Source of the DNA: Minisyncoccota bacterium
Lineage (GTDB): Bacteria > Patescibacteriota > Minisyncoccia > JAHIHE01 > JAGLIN01
Direction of reading: 5' to 3'
DNA length: 52,094 nucleotides
Assembly: GCA_023142995.1 (NCBI GenBank)
Contig: JAGLIM010000028.1
Coordinates: 1-52,094 of the forward strand
The position numbers were made by a program, and so were the translations under genes. The notes beneath the pieces were generated by a model. The model searched no databases. It saw nothing but the letters and a program-made list of their open reading frames with translations, and had not been told where the DNA came from. Position 1 is the stretch's first letter. Every line of letters starts with the position of its first letter. This document shows positions 1 through 8,067 of the stretch, piece by piece.

Positions 1-10
1 AAATATAAAA

Positions 11-256
11 ATGAAAAAAAAGTCTGAAACTAAATATAAACTGAACGACAGACAGGTTTATCTTTTGCAATATTTATATGGCGCTCCAGATGAAAGGACA
101 ACTTTAAAAATGCATATGAATGTATATCAAGTGGCAAAAATGACGGCTAGTAAAGACTTGAAAGAATTGGCAAGAAAAGGATTTCTGAAACCTTTGAAAA
201 AGGGGAGAAATGTTTATTATTACGGAACGAATAAAGTTAAAGGGTTGTTTGAGTAA
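11..256 (+). CDS. Small winged-helix DNA-binding protein (possibly 5'-truncated)
   Basis: The product is 81 residues and reads as one winged helix-turn-helix: a helix starting LNDRQVYLLQYL, a turn, a recognition-like helix (MTASKDLKELARKGFL) and a basic wing (KKGRNVYYY). This pattern is common at the C-terminus of Fic-family and transcription-factor proteins, where it binds DNA or its own promoter. The frame stays open from base 2 to the ATG at base 11, so the gene may begin before the window and this may be only the C-terminal domain. A decayed radC tail follows. Helix pattern and basic wing are seen; the DNA-binding role is inferred. Confidence 0.6.
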   Translation: MKKKSETKYKLNDRQVYLLQYLYGAPDERTTLKMHMNVYQVAKMTASKDLKELARKGFLKPLKKGRNVYYYGTNKVKGLFE

Positions 257-264
257 AAATAATT

Positions 265-433
265 AAAATAATCGTTGGTTCCATAATCTGGAAACCCCGA
301 ACCATTAGAAGACGATCTAGAAATCACAAAAAGACTAGTCAGTGGAGGGAAGATATTGGGGATTGAAGTAGTTGATCATATAATTGTGGCAAAGGACAGA
401 TTTATGAGTTTTAAGGAGGAGAATTTGATTTAA
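265..433 (+). pseudogene. Decayed RadC (JAB/MPN domain) C-terminal fragment
   Basis: From base 287 to the TAA at 431-433 the frame reads SGNPEPLEDDLEITKRL, then SGGKILGIEVVDHIIVA and a short tail. This is the classic C-terminal end of RadC-family JAB-domain proteins, just after the metal-binding HxHPSG motif. The upstream part (IIVGS, bases 268-282) is in another frame. Between the two parts only four bases remain where about twelve would encode HNHP, so the metal-binding histidines and the reading frame are both lost. This is therefore a dead relic. RadC-like proteins are often carried by mobile elements, which fits the defence island that follows. Confidence 0.72.
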
Positions 434-483
434 AATATATGAATTTCAATTTATATTTTAAAGTTTGCCTGTTTGATAGGTAA

Positions 484-552
484 AAGTGAATTCCAATTTT
501 GGAGTTCAGGTTTCAACCCGTAAGAATGTGTTTATAAAATCTAATTTAAAAA
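484..552 (+). repeat. Dispersed hairpin repeat, family A, copy 1
   Basis: A degenerate copy of a roughly 80-bp unit built from small inverted repeats: a GTGAATTCCAATTTTGGAGTTC arm pair (split here as GTGAATTCCAA / TTTTGGAGTTC), then CAGGTTTCAACCCG, then an A/T-rich tail (TATAAAATCTAATTTAAA). It lies directly before hsdM. Better copies are near 25,761 and 28,990. It may serve as a processing or termination hairpin; that is inference. Confidence 0.6.
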
Positions 553-555
553 AAT

Positions 556-2007
556 ATGTTTGAGCAATCGTTTAAAAATATTGATAATATTCTTCATACT
601 GATTCCGGGTGTGGGACAGAGCTTGATTATGTCGAGCAAACTTCGTGGATTTTGTTTTTAAAATATCTTGATGATTTAGAAGAAACAAAAAAAGTGGAAA
701 ACAAGTTAGCGGGAAAGAAATATAAGTATATTTTGAAATCTGAATTTCAATGGGATAATTGGGCTTGTCCGAAAGTAAAAGATGGGAAATTAGATCATCA
801 CAAAGCGCTTGACGGAGATGATTTAAAAGAATTTGTTAATGACCAATTATTTCCATATCTCAAACAATTTAAAGCCGAAGATCCAAATACGGTTGAATAT
901 AAGATTGGTGAAATTTTTAGTGAATTAAAAAATAGGCTTGATAGTGGATATAAACTTAGAGAAATTTTAAATACGGTTGATGAGATGCATTTTCGCTTGT
1001 ATGAAGAAAAACATGAACTTTCGCATTTATATGAAGCAAAGATTTCTAAAATGGGAAATGCTGGACGGAACGGCGGTGAATATTATACTCCGCGTCCACT
1101 GATTAGAACGATTGTAAAAGTTGTTGATCCGAAAATCGGGGAAACAATTTATGATGGAGCGTGCGGAAGCGCAGGATTTTTGGTTGAAGCGTATAATTAT
1201 CTTACGCAAGATCAAGCGAAGCTTTCCTCAAGTCAAATGACAATATTGCAAGATAAAACTTTTTATGGAAAGGAAATAAAATCTCTTGCCTATATCATTG
1301 GAATTATGAATATGATCTTGCATGGGATTGAAGCGCCGAATATTCGGCATATGAATACGCTTGCTGAAAATATAAATGATTTTCAGGAAAAAGATCGTTA
1401 TGATATAATTTTAGCAAATCCGCCTTTTGGGGCTGGGATTGGGCGAGAGATTCAACAAAACTTTCCAATCAAAACAGGAGAAACCGCATTTTTATTTCTC
1501 CAGCATTTCATTAAAATTCTTAAAGCAGGTGGTAGGGCTGGCATTGTTATCAAAAACACTTTTCTTTCCAACACTGACAACGCTTCAGTAAGTCTCCGTA
1601 AACTGCTTCTGGAAAATTGTAATTTGCACACAGTTCTTGATTTGCCTGGCGGAACTTTTACGGGTGCGGGAGTAAAAACAGTAATTTTATTTTTTGAAAA
1701 GGGAGTGCCAACTAAAAAAGTTTGGTTTTATCAACTTAATCTTGATCGCAATCTTGGAAAAACAAATGCTTTGAATGAAAAAGATTTAGCGGAATTTGTG
1801 GAATTGCAAAAAGATGAAAAAGATTCTGAAAATTCTTGGAGCGTTGATGTGTCCGGTATAGACCAAAGTACCTTTGATTTATCAGTAAAAAATCCGAATA
1901 AAAATGACGAAGTGATTTTACGAGAGCCGAAAAAGATTTTAGAAGAGATGAGAGAGTTAGACAAGGAGAGTGAAGGGATATTAAAAGAAATAAATAAACA
2001 AATTTAA
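556..2007 (+). CDS. hsdM: Type I restriction-modification system, N6-adenine methyltransferase subunit HsdM
   Basis: HsdM is the methyltransferase subunit of a type I restriction system. With HsdS it adds a methyl group to adenine N6 at the recognition site using SAM. The 483-residue product has the helical HsdM N-terminal domain (about 1-165). The SAM-binding motif follows (DGACGSAGF, from D200), with the catalytic NPPFG motif at N288. Length is normal for the family. The start ATG follows a family-A repeat. Its partners hsdS (9256) and hsdR (11788) lie downstream on the same strand but are separated from it by seven kilobases of inserted genes, which is unusual because hsdM and hsdS are normally adjacent. 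Function is certain by motif; activity is inferred. Confidence 0.96.
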   Translation: MFEQSFKNIDNILHTDSGCGTELDYVEQTSWILFLKYLDDLEETKKVENKLAGKKYKYILKSEFQWDNWACPKVKDGKLDHHKALDGDDLKEFVNDQLFPYLKQFKAEDPNTVEYKIGEIFSELKNRLDSGYKLREILNTVDEMHFRLYEEKHELSHLYEAKISKMGNAGRNGGEYYTPRPLIRTIVKVVDPKIGETIYDGACGSAGFLVEAYNYLTQDQAKLSSSQMTILQDKTFYGKEIKSLAYIIGIMNMILHGIEAPNIRHMNTLAENINDFQEKDRYDIILANPPFGAGIGREIQQNFPIKTGETAFLFLQHFIKILKAGGRAGIVIKNTFLSNTDNASVSLRKLLLENCNLHTVLDLPGGTFTGAGVKTVILFFEKGVPTKKVWFYQLNLDRNLGKTNALNEKDLAEFVELQKDEKDSENSWSVDVSGIDQSTFDLSVKNPNKNDEVILREPKKILEEMRELDKESEGILKEINKQI

Positions 2008-2099
2008 AGATTTATTAACACATAGATGAACAGTTGAAAACAATAAAAACAATCAATAAATATCTAACATAAGCAAAAAACTAAGGCTTTAAAATTCAG

Positions 2100-2151
2100 T
2101 GTTAAGCGGACTTGACAATAAACCTATGTTTGCTGTATACTACACTTAACA
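2100..2151 (+). promoter_or_regulatory. Sigma70-type promoter flanked by an inverted repeat (putative operator)
   Basis: TTGACA (2112-2117) and TATACT (2136-2141) are separated by 18 bp, upstream of the AAA ATPase gene. The promoter is bracketed by TGTTAAG (2100-2106) and its exact inverse CTTAACA (2145-2151). This suggests a repressor site around an independent promoter, so the ATPase gene can be expressed separately from hsdM. Boxes and repeat are seen; the repressor is inferred. Confidence 0.6.
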
Positions 2152-2165
2152 GTAAGATATAGATT

Positions 2166-3605
2166 ATGACATCAAAAACAGAAAAAATAAAAGAGTATCT
2201 TAATGATCAAATGGCTCAAGTTGATTTTCGCGCTAGGGCGTATGTTTTTGATAGTGGGAATAATAAGAGACCAAACAGAAATATTTTTGTAAAAATCCGT
2301 TCCCATTTTCAGAAATTTTTAGATGGCAATGCTTCGTATCGCTGGCTAACGCTTACAGGGCTTCGCGGCGCCGGAAAAACAACTCTTCTGTATCAGTTGT
2401 ACTATGACAAAAAAAATATTGATGCGTATTTTCTTGTCTTGTCTGTTGATGAAATTGTTCAAACGCTTAATAGTAATATATATGAAGTCATTGGAATTTT
2501 TGAAGAATTGATTGGCAAGCCAATAACAAATCTTGATAAGCCACTTTTTCTTTTTTTAGATGAAGTGCAATATGATAAAAAATGGGGGGTGGCACTCAAG
2601 ACAATTTATGATCGTTCACAGAATGTATTTATTTTTTCTACAGGATCAGCGGCAGTTCTGATGAATACGAATGCCGATGTTGCCCGTCGTTCAATTTTTG
2701 AAAAAGTGTATCCATTAAGTTTTACGGAATATATAAAAATTAAAAATGACAAATATGAAATAAAGGGACTTTCAATAAAATTGCGAGATATTATTTTAAA
2801 TAGCCAAAACGCTATTGATGTTTTTCATAAATTACAGAAAGAAGAGCAAAGTATCGCTGATTATTATTTTGGAATTGGCAGATTAGATTTTATTAATTAT
2901 TTATATTATGGCTCTCTTCCGTTTATGATTGCTTTGAAAAATGAATCGCTTATCTATGATCAGATTGGTAAATCTTTAGAAAGAGCGGTGAATAAAGACA
3001 TACCGCAGGTAGAAGGGTTTTCCATTGATATTATAAATAAAATTCCGGCAATTTTATACGCGATAGCGGATATGGATGCTTTGAATTTTACCACGATTGC
3101 ACGTCGTTTTGGAATTTCAAGACCAAAAGTCGCGGAAATTTTTTCTGCTCTTGAAAAAACAGAAATTCTTCATCGTATTTATCCGTATGGTTCGCACTTT
3201 ACGCAAGTAACAAATAAACCGTCAAAATATCTTTTTTCTTCACCGGCATTTCGTGCTATGTATTATAAGACAATTGGAAGTATAATATCAGAGGAAAACG
3301 CGAAAGGTAAATTGCTTGAAGATTTGGTTGGAATGTATCTTTATCGCTTGCTTGATAAAAGGCTTGGAACTTCGTTGACTTACGACAGCGCAAAAGGCGG
3401 GGCGGATTTTGTTGTTCAGAGCGGAGATCGCAAGATAGTCATTGAGGTTGGTGTAAATAAAAAAATATATCGACAAGTCGCGCAAACGGCAAAAAAAGTA
3501 AATGCTTCTTATAGTATTATTATTTCAGAAAAAGCTGAATCAATGGAATACAACGAAGAAATAAACGCAATAAAAATACCATTAAAATATTTTTTATTGA
3601 TGTAG
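2166..3605 (+). CDS. AAA ATPase of the DUF4143 type
   Basis: The 479-residue product has a P-loop at residues 65-73 (GLRGAGKTT, K71), a Walker B region LDE at 131-133, and a sensor-like FSTGSAA segment. A helix-turn-helix region follows (IARRFGISRPKVAEIFSALEKT). The C-terminal part (about 375-470) resembles the DUF4143 restriction-endonuclease-like fold, with GADFVV and KIVIEVGV carrying the D and E of a possible nuclease-like core. Such ATPases are widespread in bacteria and archaea; most lack a known function, and some act as toxin-antitoxin or mobile-element genes. It has its own promoter with a putative operator and sits between hsdM and hsdS. It could be an independent defence or addiction module. 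Confidence 0.85.
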   Translation: MTSKTEKIKEYLNDQMAQVDFRARAYVFDSGNNKRPNRNIFVKIRSHFQKFLDGNASYRWLTLTGLRGAGKTTLLYQLYYDKKNIDAYFLVLSVDEIVQTLNSNIYEVIGIFEELIGKPITNLDKPLFLFLDEVQYDKKWGVALKTIYDRSQNVFIFSTGSAAVLMNTNADVARRSIFEKVYPLSFTEYIKIKNDKYEIKGLSIKLRDIILNSQNAIDVFHKLQKEEQSIADYYFGIGRLDFINYLYYGSLPFMIALKNESLIYDQIGKSLERAVNKDIPQVEGFSIDIINKIPAILYAIADMDALNFTTIARRFGISRPKVAEIFSALEKTEILHRIYPYGSHFTQVTNKPSKYLFSSPAFRAMYYKTIGSIISEENAKGKLLEDLVGMYLYRLLDKRLGTSLTYDSAKGGADFVVQSGDRKIVIEVGVNKKIYRQVAQTAKKVNASYSIIISEKAESMEYNEEINAIKIPLKYFLLM

Positions 3606-3625
3606 AAAATTTATTAAAAAAATAT

Positions 3626-3688
3626 ATGAACGAACTCATAAACATCAAAGTAATTCAAGATAAAATATATGAAAAAAGAAAAAATTGA
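3626..3688 (+). pseudogene. ORF6N-like N-terminal stub (20 residues)
   Basis: The short frame reads MNELINIKVIQDKIYEKRKN and stops. It matches the usual opening of ORF6N-domain phage antirepressor-type proteins, which normally continue after KIY with a conserved IRGKxVMLDxDLA segment. Here that segment is gone and the KilA-N gene start at 3669 overlaps the stub in another frame. The likely history is a KilA-N gene joining onto, or replacing, an ORF6N gene. The match is short, so this is tentative. Confidence 0.4.
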
Positions 3689-4493
3689 AATCAAAAATAA
3701 ACTTATCACTGTAAGTTTATCAAAAAATGAGAATGATTATTTTTCTCTTACGGATATGGCTAAATTTAAAGGTCAAGATACAGGACTAATTATTTCTCAT
3801 TGGCTTACTACTAAATACACCATCCAATTTATGGGAATTTGGGAACAAATGCACAATAAAAATTTTAATGTTACGGAATTCCGTAACATTAAAAATGAGG
3901 TTGGAACTAATGGATTCGTCGTTTCTTCTTCTATGTGGATAAAAAGAACAAATGCGATAGGGGTGCGATCATCCGCTGGTAGATACGGTGGCGGGACTTT
4001 TGCTCATAAAGATATTGCCTTTGAATTTGCGACATGGATTTCGCCTGAATTTAAGTTGTATTTGATTAAAGAATTCCAGCGATTAAAAATAGAAGAGAAT
4101 AAAAAGTTGTCTTTGGAATGGAATTTAAAAAGGACTTTATCAAAAGTAAATTATAAAATACATACAGACGCTATTAAAGAAAATATTATTCCAAAAGTAA
4201 TTTCTAAAAAACAAGCTAAAATTATTTATGCGTCAGAAGCGGATATTTTGAATGTGGCTTTGTTTAATAGGACGGCAAAAGAATGGAGAAACGAAAATTC
4301 CGGTAAAAAAGGAAATATTAGGGATTACGCAAATATTACTCAATTGGTTTGCTTGTCAAATCTGGAAACTCTTAACGCAGAATTTATTCGCAGTGGCTTT
4401 GAGCAACAAGAGAGGTTGAAAAAACTTAATGAGATTGCTATTATTCAAATGAGGTCACTGGTTGGCAACAAGAGTATTAAGAAATTGAAATAG
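3669..4493 (+). CDS. KilA-N domain protein
   Basis: The product is 274 residues. The KilA-N DNA-binding domain spans about residues 8-125, with YFSLTDMAKF and a helical segment with a well-spaced W/I core. It is followed by the typical GRYGGGTFAHKDIAFEFATW segment near residues 104-124. The C-terminal half is helical and charged. KilA-N proteins are found in phages, large DNA viruses and bacterial defence or mobile islands, often beside type I restriction genes; the molecular role is generally unknown. The start ATG at 3669 overlaps an ORF6N-like stub. A 32-bp perfect palindrome lies inside the coding sequence (3863-3894). Confidence 0.88.
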   Translation: MKKEKIEIKNKLITVSLSKNENDYFSLTDMAKFKGQDTGLIISHWLTTKYTIQFMGIWEQMHNKNFNVTEFRNIKNEVGTNGFVVSSSMWIKRTNAIGVRSSAGRYGGGTFAHKDIAFEFATWISPEFKLYLIKEFQRLKIEENKKLSLEWNLKRTLSKVNYKIHTDAIKENIIPKVISKKQAKIIYASEADILNVALFNRTAKEWRNENSGKKGNIRDYANITQLVCLSNLETLNAEFIRSGFEQQERLKKLNEIAIIQMRSLVGNKSIKKLK

Positions 4494-4521
4494 TTATTTG
4501 GTTAGTTGAAAATACGATTTT

Positions 4522-4677
4522 ATGGAAGATTTGGATTATTTTATATCCATTCCCAGTTCTGGGAATGGACAAAAAGCCAAATCTAAAGGAATAATCATTG
4601 ACGCGCGGGAACTGTTTTGTAAACAGTTTCTGATGTTTCCCAAGCAAATAGAATTATTGTATCTTCAAAATAAATGA
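4522..4677 (+). other. 51-codon ORF within a hairpin-rich intergenic stretch (doubtful gene)
   Basis: An ATG-started frame of 51 codons ends at TGA 4675-4677. I recognise no family in it. Much of it lies on small inverted repeats: ATTCCCAGTTCTGGGAAT near 4549-4566 and GGAACTGTTTTGTAAACAGTTTC near 4609-4631. The coding potential may therefore be accidental. The wider gap 4494-4807 holds these hairpins and a weak promoter, and nothing else I can identify. Confidence 0.2.
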
Positions 4678-4707
4678 AACTGATTACAAACCAGTTTCTG
4701 CGATAGA
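4608..4707 (+). repeat. Dispersed hairpin repeat, family C (two units)
   Basis: Two related units occur here: GGAACTGTTTTGTAAACAGTTTC and, some 45 bp on, GAAACTGATTACAAACCAGTTTCTGCGA. A further copy, GGAACTGGTTGCAAACCAGTTCC followed by CGCAGAAAGCG, lies at 30,091-30,124. Each forms a stem of about 9-10 bp. The function is unknown. Confidence 0.55.
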
Positions 4708-4710
4708 TAA

Positions 4711-4739
4711 TTGATTTTTTTATTTAAAAATAGTAAAAT
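4711..4739 (+). promoter_or_regulatory. Weak promoter candidate for the Dcm cassette
   Basis: TTGATT (4711-4716) and TAAAAT (4734-4739) are 17 bp apart, 69 bp before the methyltransferase start. The region is very A/T-rich, so chance matches are likely. If real, it would start the three-gene dcm/GHKL/receiver transcript. Confidence 0.35.
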
Positions 4740-4807
4740 AATGGTAAGAATAAGAAGTAAATTTAAATTATTATAACAAGTTACATATATTATTTTAAAA
4801 ATAAAAT

Positions 4808-6049
4808 ATGCCAAAAACAAAAAAAATAAAAGTTCTCGATTTATTTGCTGGTGCCGGAGGATTTTCTGAGGGTTTTGTTAACGCAGGCTGTAATATGGTT
4901 GCTCATATTGAAATGAACAAAGATGCTTGTGAAACTATTAGAACAAGAACGATTTATCACTCTTTAAAAAAGATTGGGAGACTTAGCGAATATAAAAAGT
5001 ATATGTTGGGTGAAATTGACAGAGATGAAATAGTGGAAAAGTACAATTTACAAAATGAAATTGATTCGGTTATTAATGCTGAAATAAAAAAAGATAACTA
5101 CAAAGAATTAATTAATCAAGTTAGGAAAAAAATAGGAAAAGAAAAAATGGATATTATAATCGGTGGACCACCTTGTCAAGCTTTTTCAATAATTGGAAGA
5201 TCAAGAGATAAAAACAATATGAGATGGGATAAGAGAAATACTTTGTATAAGTATTATATTGAATTTTTAAAAGAGTTTAAGCCTAAAATTTTTGTGTTTG
5301 AAAATGTTCCTGGATTACTGTCTGCTGCAAAAAGTCGTCATTTCAATACTATGAAGAGAATGATGAGAAAAGAAGGATACGAAATTGGTTATAAAATAAT
5401 AAATGCTGCAGAATATGGAGTGCCACAAAGAAGAAGGAGAGTGATATTAATTGGATGGAATGAATATTCAAAATTAATTAAATATCCAGAATTTAAAAAA
5501 GTAGAAAGAAAATATAATGTTGGTGATTTCTTAATAAATCTTCCTGAGCTGAAAGCGGGTCAGAAAGTTGATGCTGTTGAATATAATGAAGAATCTGATG
5601 TTGTAAAAAGTTTAAAGATTTGTAATCCAGAAGTGAATGTTCTTGAGTCTCATATTGCGAGACCAAACACTGATCAAGATTTGAACATCTATAAAAAGGC
5701 AGTATTAATTAAAAAGAGAGGAATAAATCTAAACTATAATGATTTACCAGAAAAACTTAAAACTCATAAGAACCGAAAGGGGTTTTTAGATCGGTTTAAA
5801 GTGGTGGATTTTGAATCTTCTGCCTGTCAAACTGTTGTAGCTCATATATCCAAAGATGGACATTATTATATTCATCCGGATATAAAACAAAATAGATCAT
5901 TAAGTGTTCGTGAAGCAGCGAGACTTCAAACCTTTTCAGATGATTACAAATTTGAAGGAAGTAGAACTGCACAGTTTAAACAAATCGGAAATGCAGTACC
6001 ATTAATGCTTTCAAACTTGATAGCTCCAAAATTAATAAAATATGTTTAA
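4808..6049 (+). CDS. DNA (cytosine-5)-methyltransferase
   Basis: The enzyme transfers a methyl group from SAM to cytosine C5 in DNA. The 413-residue product shows motif I (DLFAGAGGFSEGF, about residues 11-23), and motif IV GGPPCQAFS with catalytic C123. Motif VI has ENVPG (E165), motif VIII has VPQRRRRV, and motif X is near the C-terminus (QIGNAVP). About 70 lysine/glutamate-rich residues separate motifs II and IV, longer than in minimal family members. The region between VIII and IX is the target-recognition domain and sets the unknown site. It is followed after 10 bp by the GHKL protein and then the receiver protein, so the three are very likely co-transcribed. No separate restriction enzyme is obvious, so the restricting or killing function must come from the partners or be absent. 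Confidence 0.95.
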   Translation: MPKTKKIKVLDLFAGAGGFSEGFVNAGCNMVAHIEMNKDACETIRTRTIYHSLKKIGRLSEYKKYMLGEIDRDEIVEKYNLQNEIDSVINAEIKKDNYKELINQVRKKIGKEKMDIIIGGPPCQAFSIIGRSRDKNNMRWDKRNTLYKYYIEFLKEFKPKIFVFENVPGLLSAAKSRHFNTMKRMMRKEGYEIGYKIINAAEYGVPQRRRRVILIGWNEYSKLIKYPEFKKVERKYNVGDFLINLPELKAGQKVDAVEYNEESDVVKSLKICNPEVNVLESHIARPNTDQDLNIYKKAVLIKKRGINLNYNDLPEKLKTHKNRKGFLDRFKVVDFESSACQTVVAHISKDGHYYIHPDIKQNRSLSVREAARLQTFSDDYKFEGSRTAQFKQIGNAVPLMLSNLIAPKLIKYV

Positions 6050-6059
6050 CATTTGAAAT

Positions 6060-8051
6060 ATGAAATCAGGAAAACAAATTTTTAGACCAAAGGCAAGAAT
6101 TATTAAATCATTGGGTGATGAACTTATAGGTAATGAGTATGTTGCGATAAATGAGCTTGTAAAAAATTCTTATGATGCAAAAGCAACATCCGTTCTTATT
6201 GAATTATCTAAAGATAAAATAGTAATTAGTGATGATGGAGAAGGAATGACTTCGGAACAACTTAAAAAAGGTTGGTTTGAACCAGCAACAAATATAAAAG
6301 TTGGGAAAAAAGGGCTATTAGGAGAAAAAGGAATCGGTAGATTTGCAACCGTTAAATTAGCTAAAAAGTTGAATTTAAAAACCAAAGCGAAAGGACATAA
6401 TTGCATTGTTAGTAATTTTGACTGGGAAATTTTTAATGAAGACAAAAACACTTATCTTGATGAGATAAAGATTGACTGGGAAGAAAAAAAATGTGATGGC
6501 TTAGCTAGTCATGGCACAATATTAACTCTTTCTGATCTTGATGTTAATTGGTTAGATGAGAACAGAAAAAAAGAATTGAAAGTATTTCTTAGCAGAATGA
6601 TTAATCCATTTGATGAAGTGAAGGATTTTAAAGTTGAATTAAAGATTGGAAAAGATATTTTTGATATTGCTCCAAGTGAAGTTTTAAATCATCCTCATTA
6701 TGAGATAAAAGGTCAGTTTTTTGATAATAAAATAGAATTTGCTTATAAAGGATTAAAAATAAAAGAAAATGTAATAAAAGATATTAAGAATCCAAAATTA
6801 TTGTCATGCGGATTTTTTAAATTTATTTTTAGAATTTGGGATAGAGATGTAGAAGATATGAAAGAGCTATCTGAAAAATTAAAAATCAAAAGAAGCGATA
6901 TTAAAAAAGACCTTGATGAAGCGATGGGGATGAGCATATATCGTGATAAATTTAGAGTGCTTCCTTATGGAGAATTAAATAATGATTGGCTTAAATTAGG
7001 ACATAGAAGAGCTCAAAATATAACTATGTGTATAGACAATAATCAAATAGTTGGTTACATAAGTATAACAAAAGAAGGAAATAAAGAATTAAAAGATAAA
7101 ACTAGCAGAGATGGACTACAAGAAAATACAGCATATGATATTTTTAAAGAAAATATAAAACAAATTCTTAAAGAAATTGAAGCAAGAAGATATATAGAAA
7201 GAAAACCAAAAAGAGAAGAAATTAAAGCAAGGTCATCTCGTCAATTTATAAAAGAATTTAATTTAGATGATGTCAGTAAATATGCAAAAGAAAAATATCC
7301 AGAAGATAAAGTATTAGTCAAGAAAATAGACAAAAAAGAAACTGAAATTATTGAACAGGGGAAAAAATTCCAAAAATTAATTTTAAGATATAGAAGGTTA
7401 TCTACTCTGGGACAGTTACTGGAAGATGTTATTCACGAGATTAATGGTTCATTCGCAGGATTATCTACAAATATTGGAATTATAGAAAATTATTCAAAAG
7501 ATAATAAAAAGATTTTAGCTTGCACTTTAGCTATAAGAGAAAGCCAGAAAAATATAAATCAATTTGTCAATAGGTTAAAGCCATTTGCCGAAAGAAACAG
7601 AGGGTCAAAAAAAATGATAAGTATAGTTAACGAGATTAAAAACATAATAGCAATAAAAAAAGCGGAAATAGATAAAAATAAAATAAAAGTTAAGTTGCCT
7701 GTTAATGATGTGAAACTTTCTATGAGAACACTTGATTTATTTTCAATTATATCAAATTTAATAGATAATAGTATTTATTGGCTGAAAGAAAATAATAGCG
7801 AGAAAGATAGACAAATAATAATTAAACTCAAAGAAGATTCTGGTCAAACAATAATAACTTTTTGTGACAATGGTCCAAATGTTCCCGTTGAATATAGAGA
7901 AAGTATATTTGATCCATATTTTAGTTTAAAAAAAGATGGAACTGGACTAGGTCTTTCTATTATTGGAGAAATAGTTTCTGAATATGGAGGAAAATTTGAT
8001 TTTATTGAGGATAATGAATATCAGGGTGCTGCATTTAGGATTACTTTATAA
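6060..8051 (+). CDS. Dual GHKL protein: MORC/MutL/Hsp90-like ATPase fused to a histidine kinase
   Basis: The 663-residue product carries two ATP-binding GHKL folds. The N-terminal one resembles Hsp90/MutL/MORC ATPases: N-box E32-N36-D39 in NELVKNSYDA, DDGEGM at 58-63, and the ATP-lid motif GEKGIGRFA at 88-96. Residues of about 180-420 form a transducer-like and coiled region. A HisKA-like helix then contains VIHEI with candidate phospho-acceptor H459. The C-terminal HATPase_c has N566/D569/N570, DNGPNVP near 602, and GTGLGLSI from G627. No membrane segment is apparent, so it is a cytoplasmic sensor. MORC-like ATPases are known in restriction neighbourhoods; combining one with a full kinase beside a receiver protein suggests ATP-dependent DNA sensing coupled to phosphorelay. 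That coupling is inference. Confidence 0.88.
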   Translation: MKSGKQIFRPKARIIKSLGDELIGNEYVAINELVKNSYDAKATSVLIELSKDKIVISDDGEGMTSEQLKKGWFEPATNIKVGKKGLLGEKGIGRFATVKLAKKLNLKTKAKGHNCIVSNFDWEIFNEDKNTYLDEIKIDWEEKKCDGLASHGTILTLSDLDVNWLDENRKKELKVFLSRMINPFDEVKDFKVELKIGKDIFDIAPSEVLNHPHYEIKGQFFDNKIEFAYKGLKIKENVIKDIKNPKLLSCGFFKFIFRIWDRDVEDMKELSEKLKIKRSDIKKDLDEAMGMSIYRDKFRVLPYGELNNDWLKLGHRRAQNITMCIDNNQIVGYISITKEGNKELKDKTSRDGLQENTAYDIFKENIKQILKEIEARRYIERKPKREEIKARSSRQFIKEFNLDDVSKYAKEKYPEDKVLVKKIDKKETEIIEQGKKFQKLILRYRRLSTLGQLLEDVIHEINGSFAGLSTNIGIIENYSKDNKKILACTLAIRESQKNINQFVNRLKPFAERNRGSKKMISIVNEIKNIIAIKKAEIDKNKIKVKLPVNDVKLSMRTLDLFSIISNLIDNSIYWLKENNSEKDRQIIIKLKEDSGQTIITFCDNGPNVPVEYRESIFDPYFSLKKDGTGLGLSIIGEIVSEYGGKFDFIEDNEYQGAAFRITL

Positions 8052-8067
8052 ATTAATATTTTGATAT

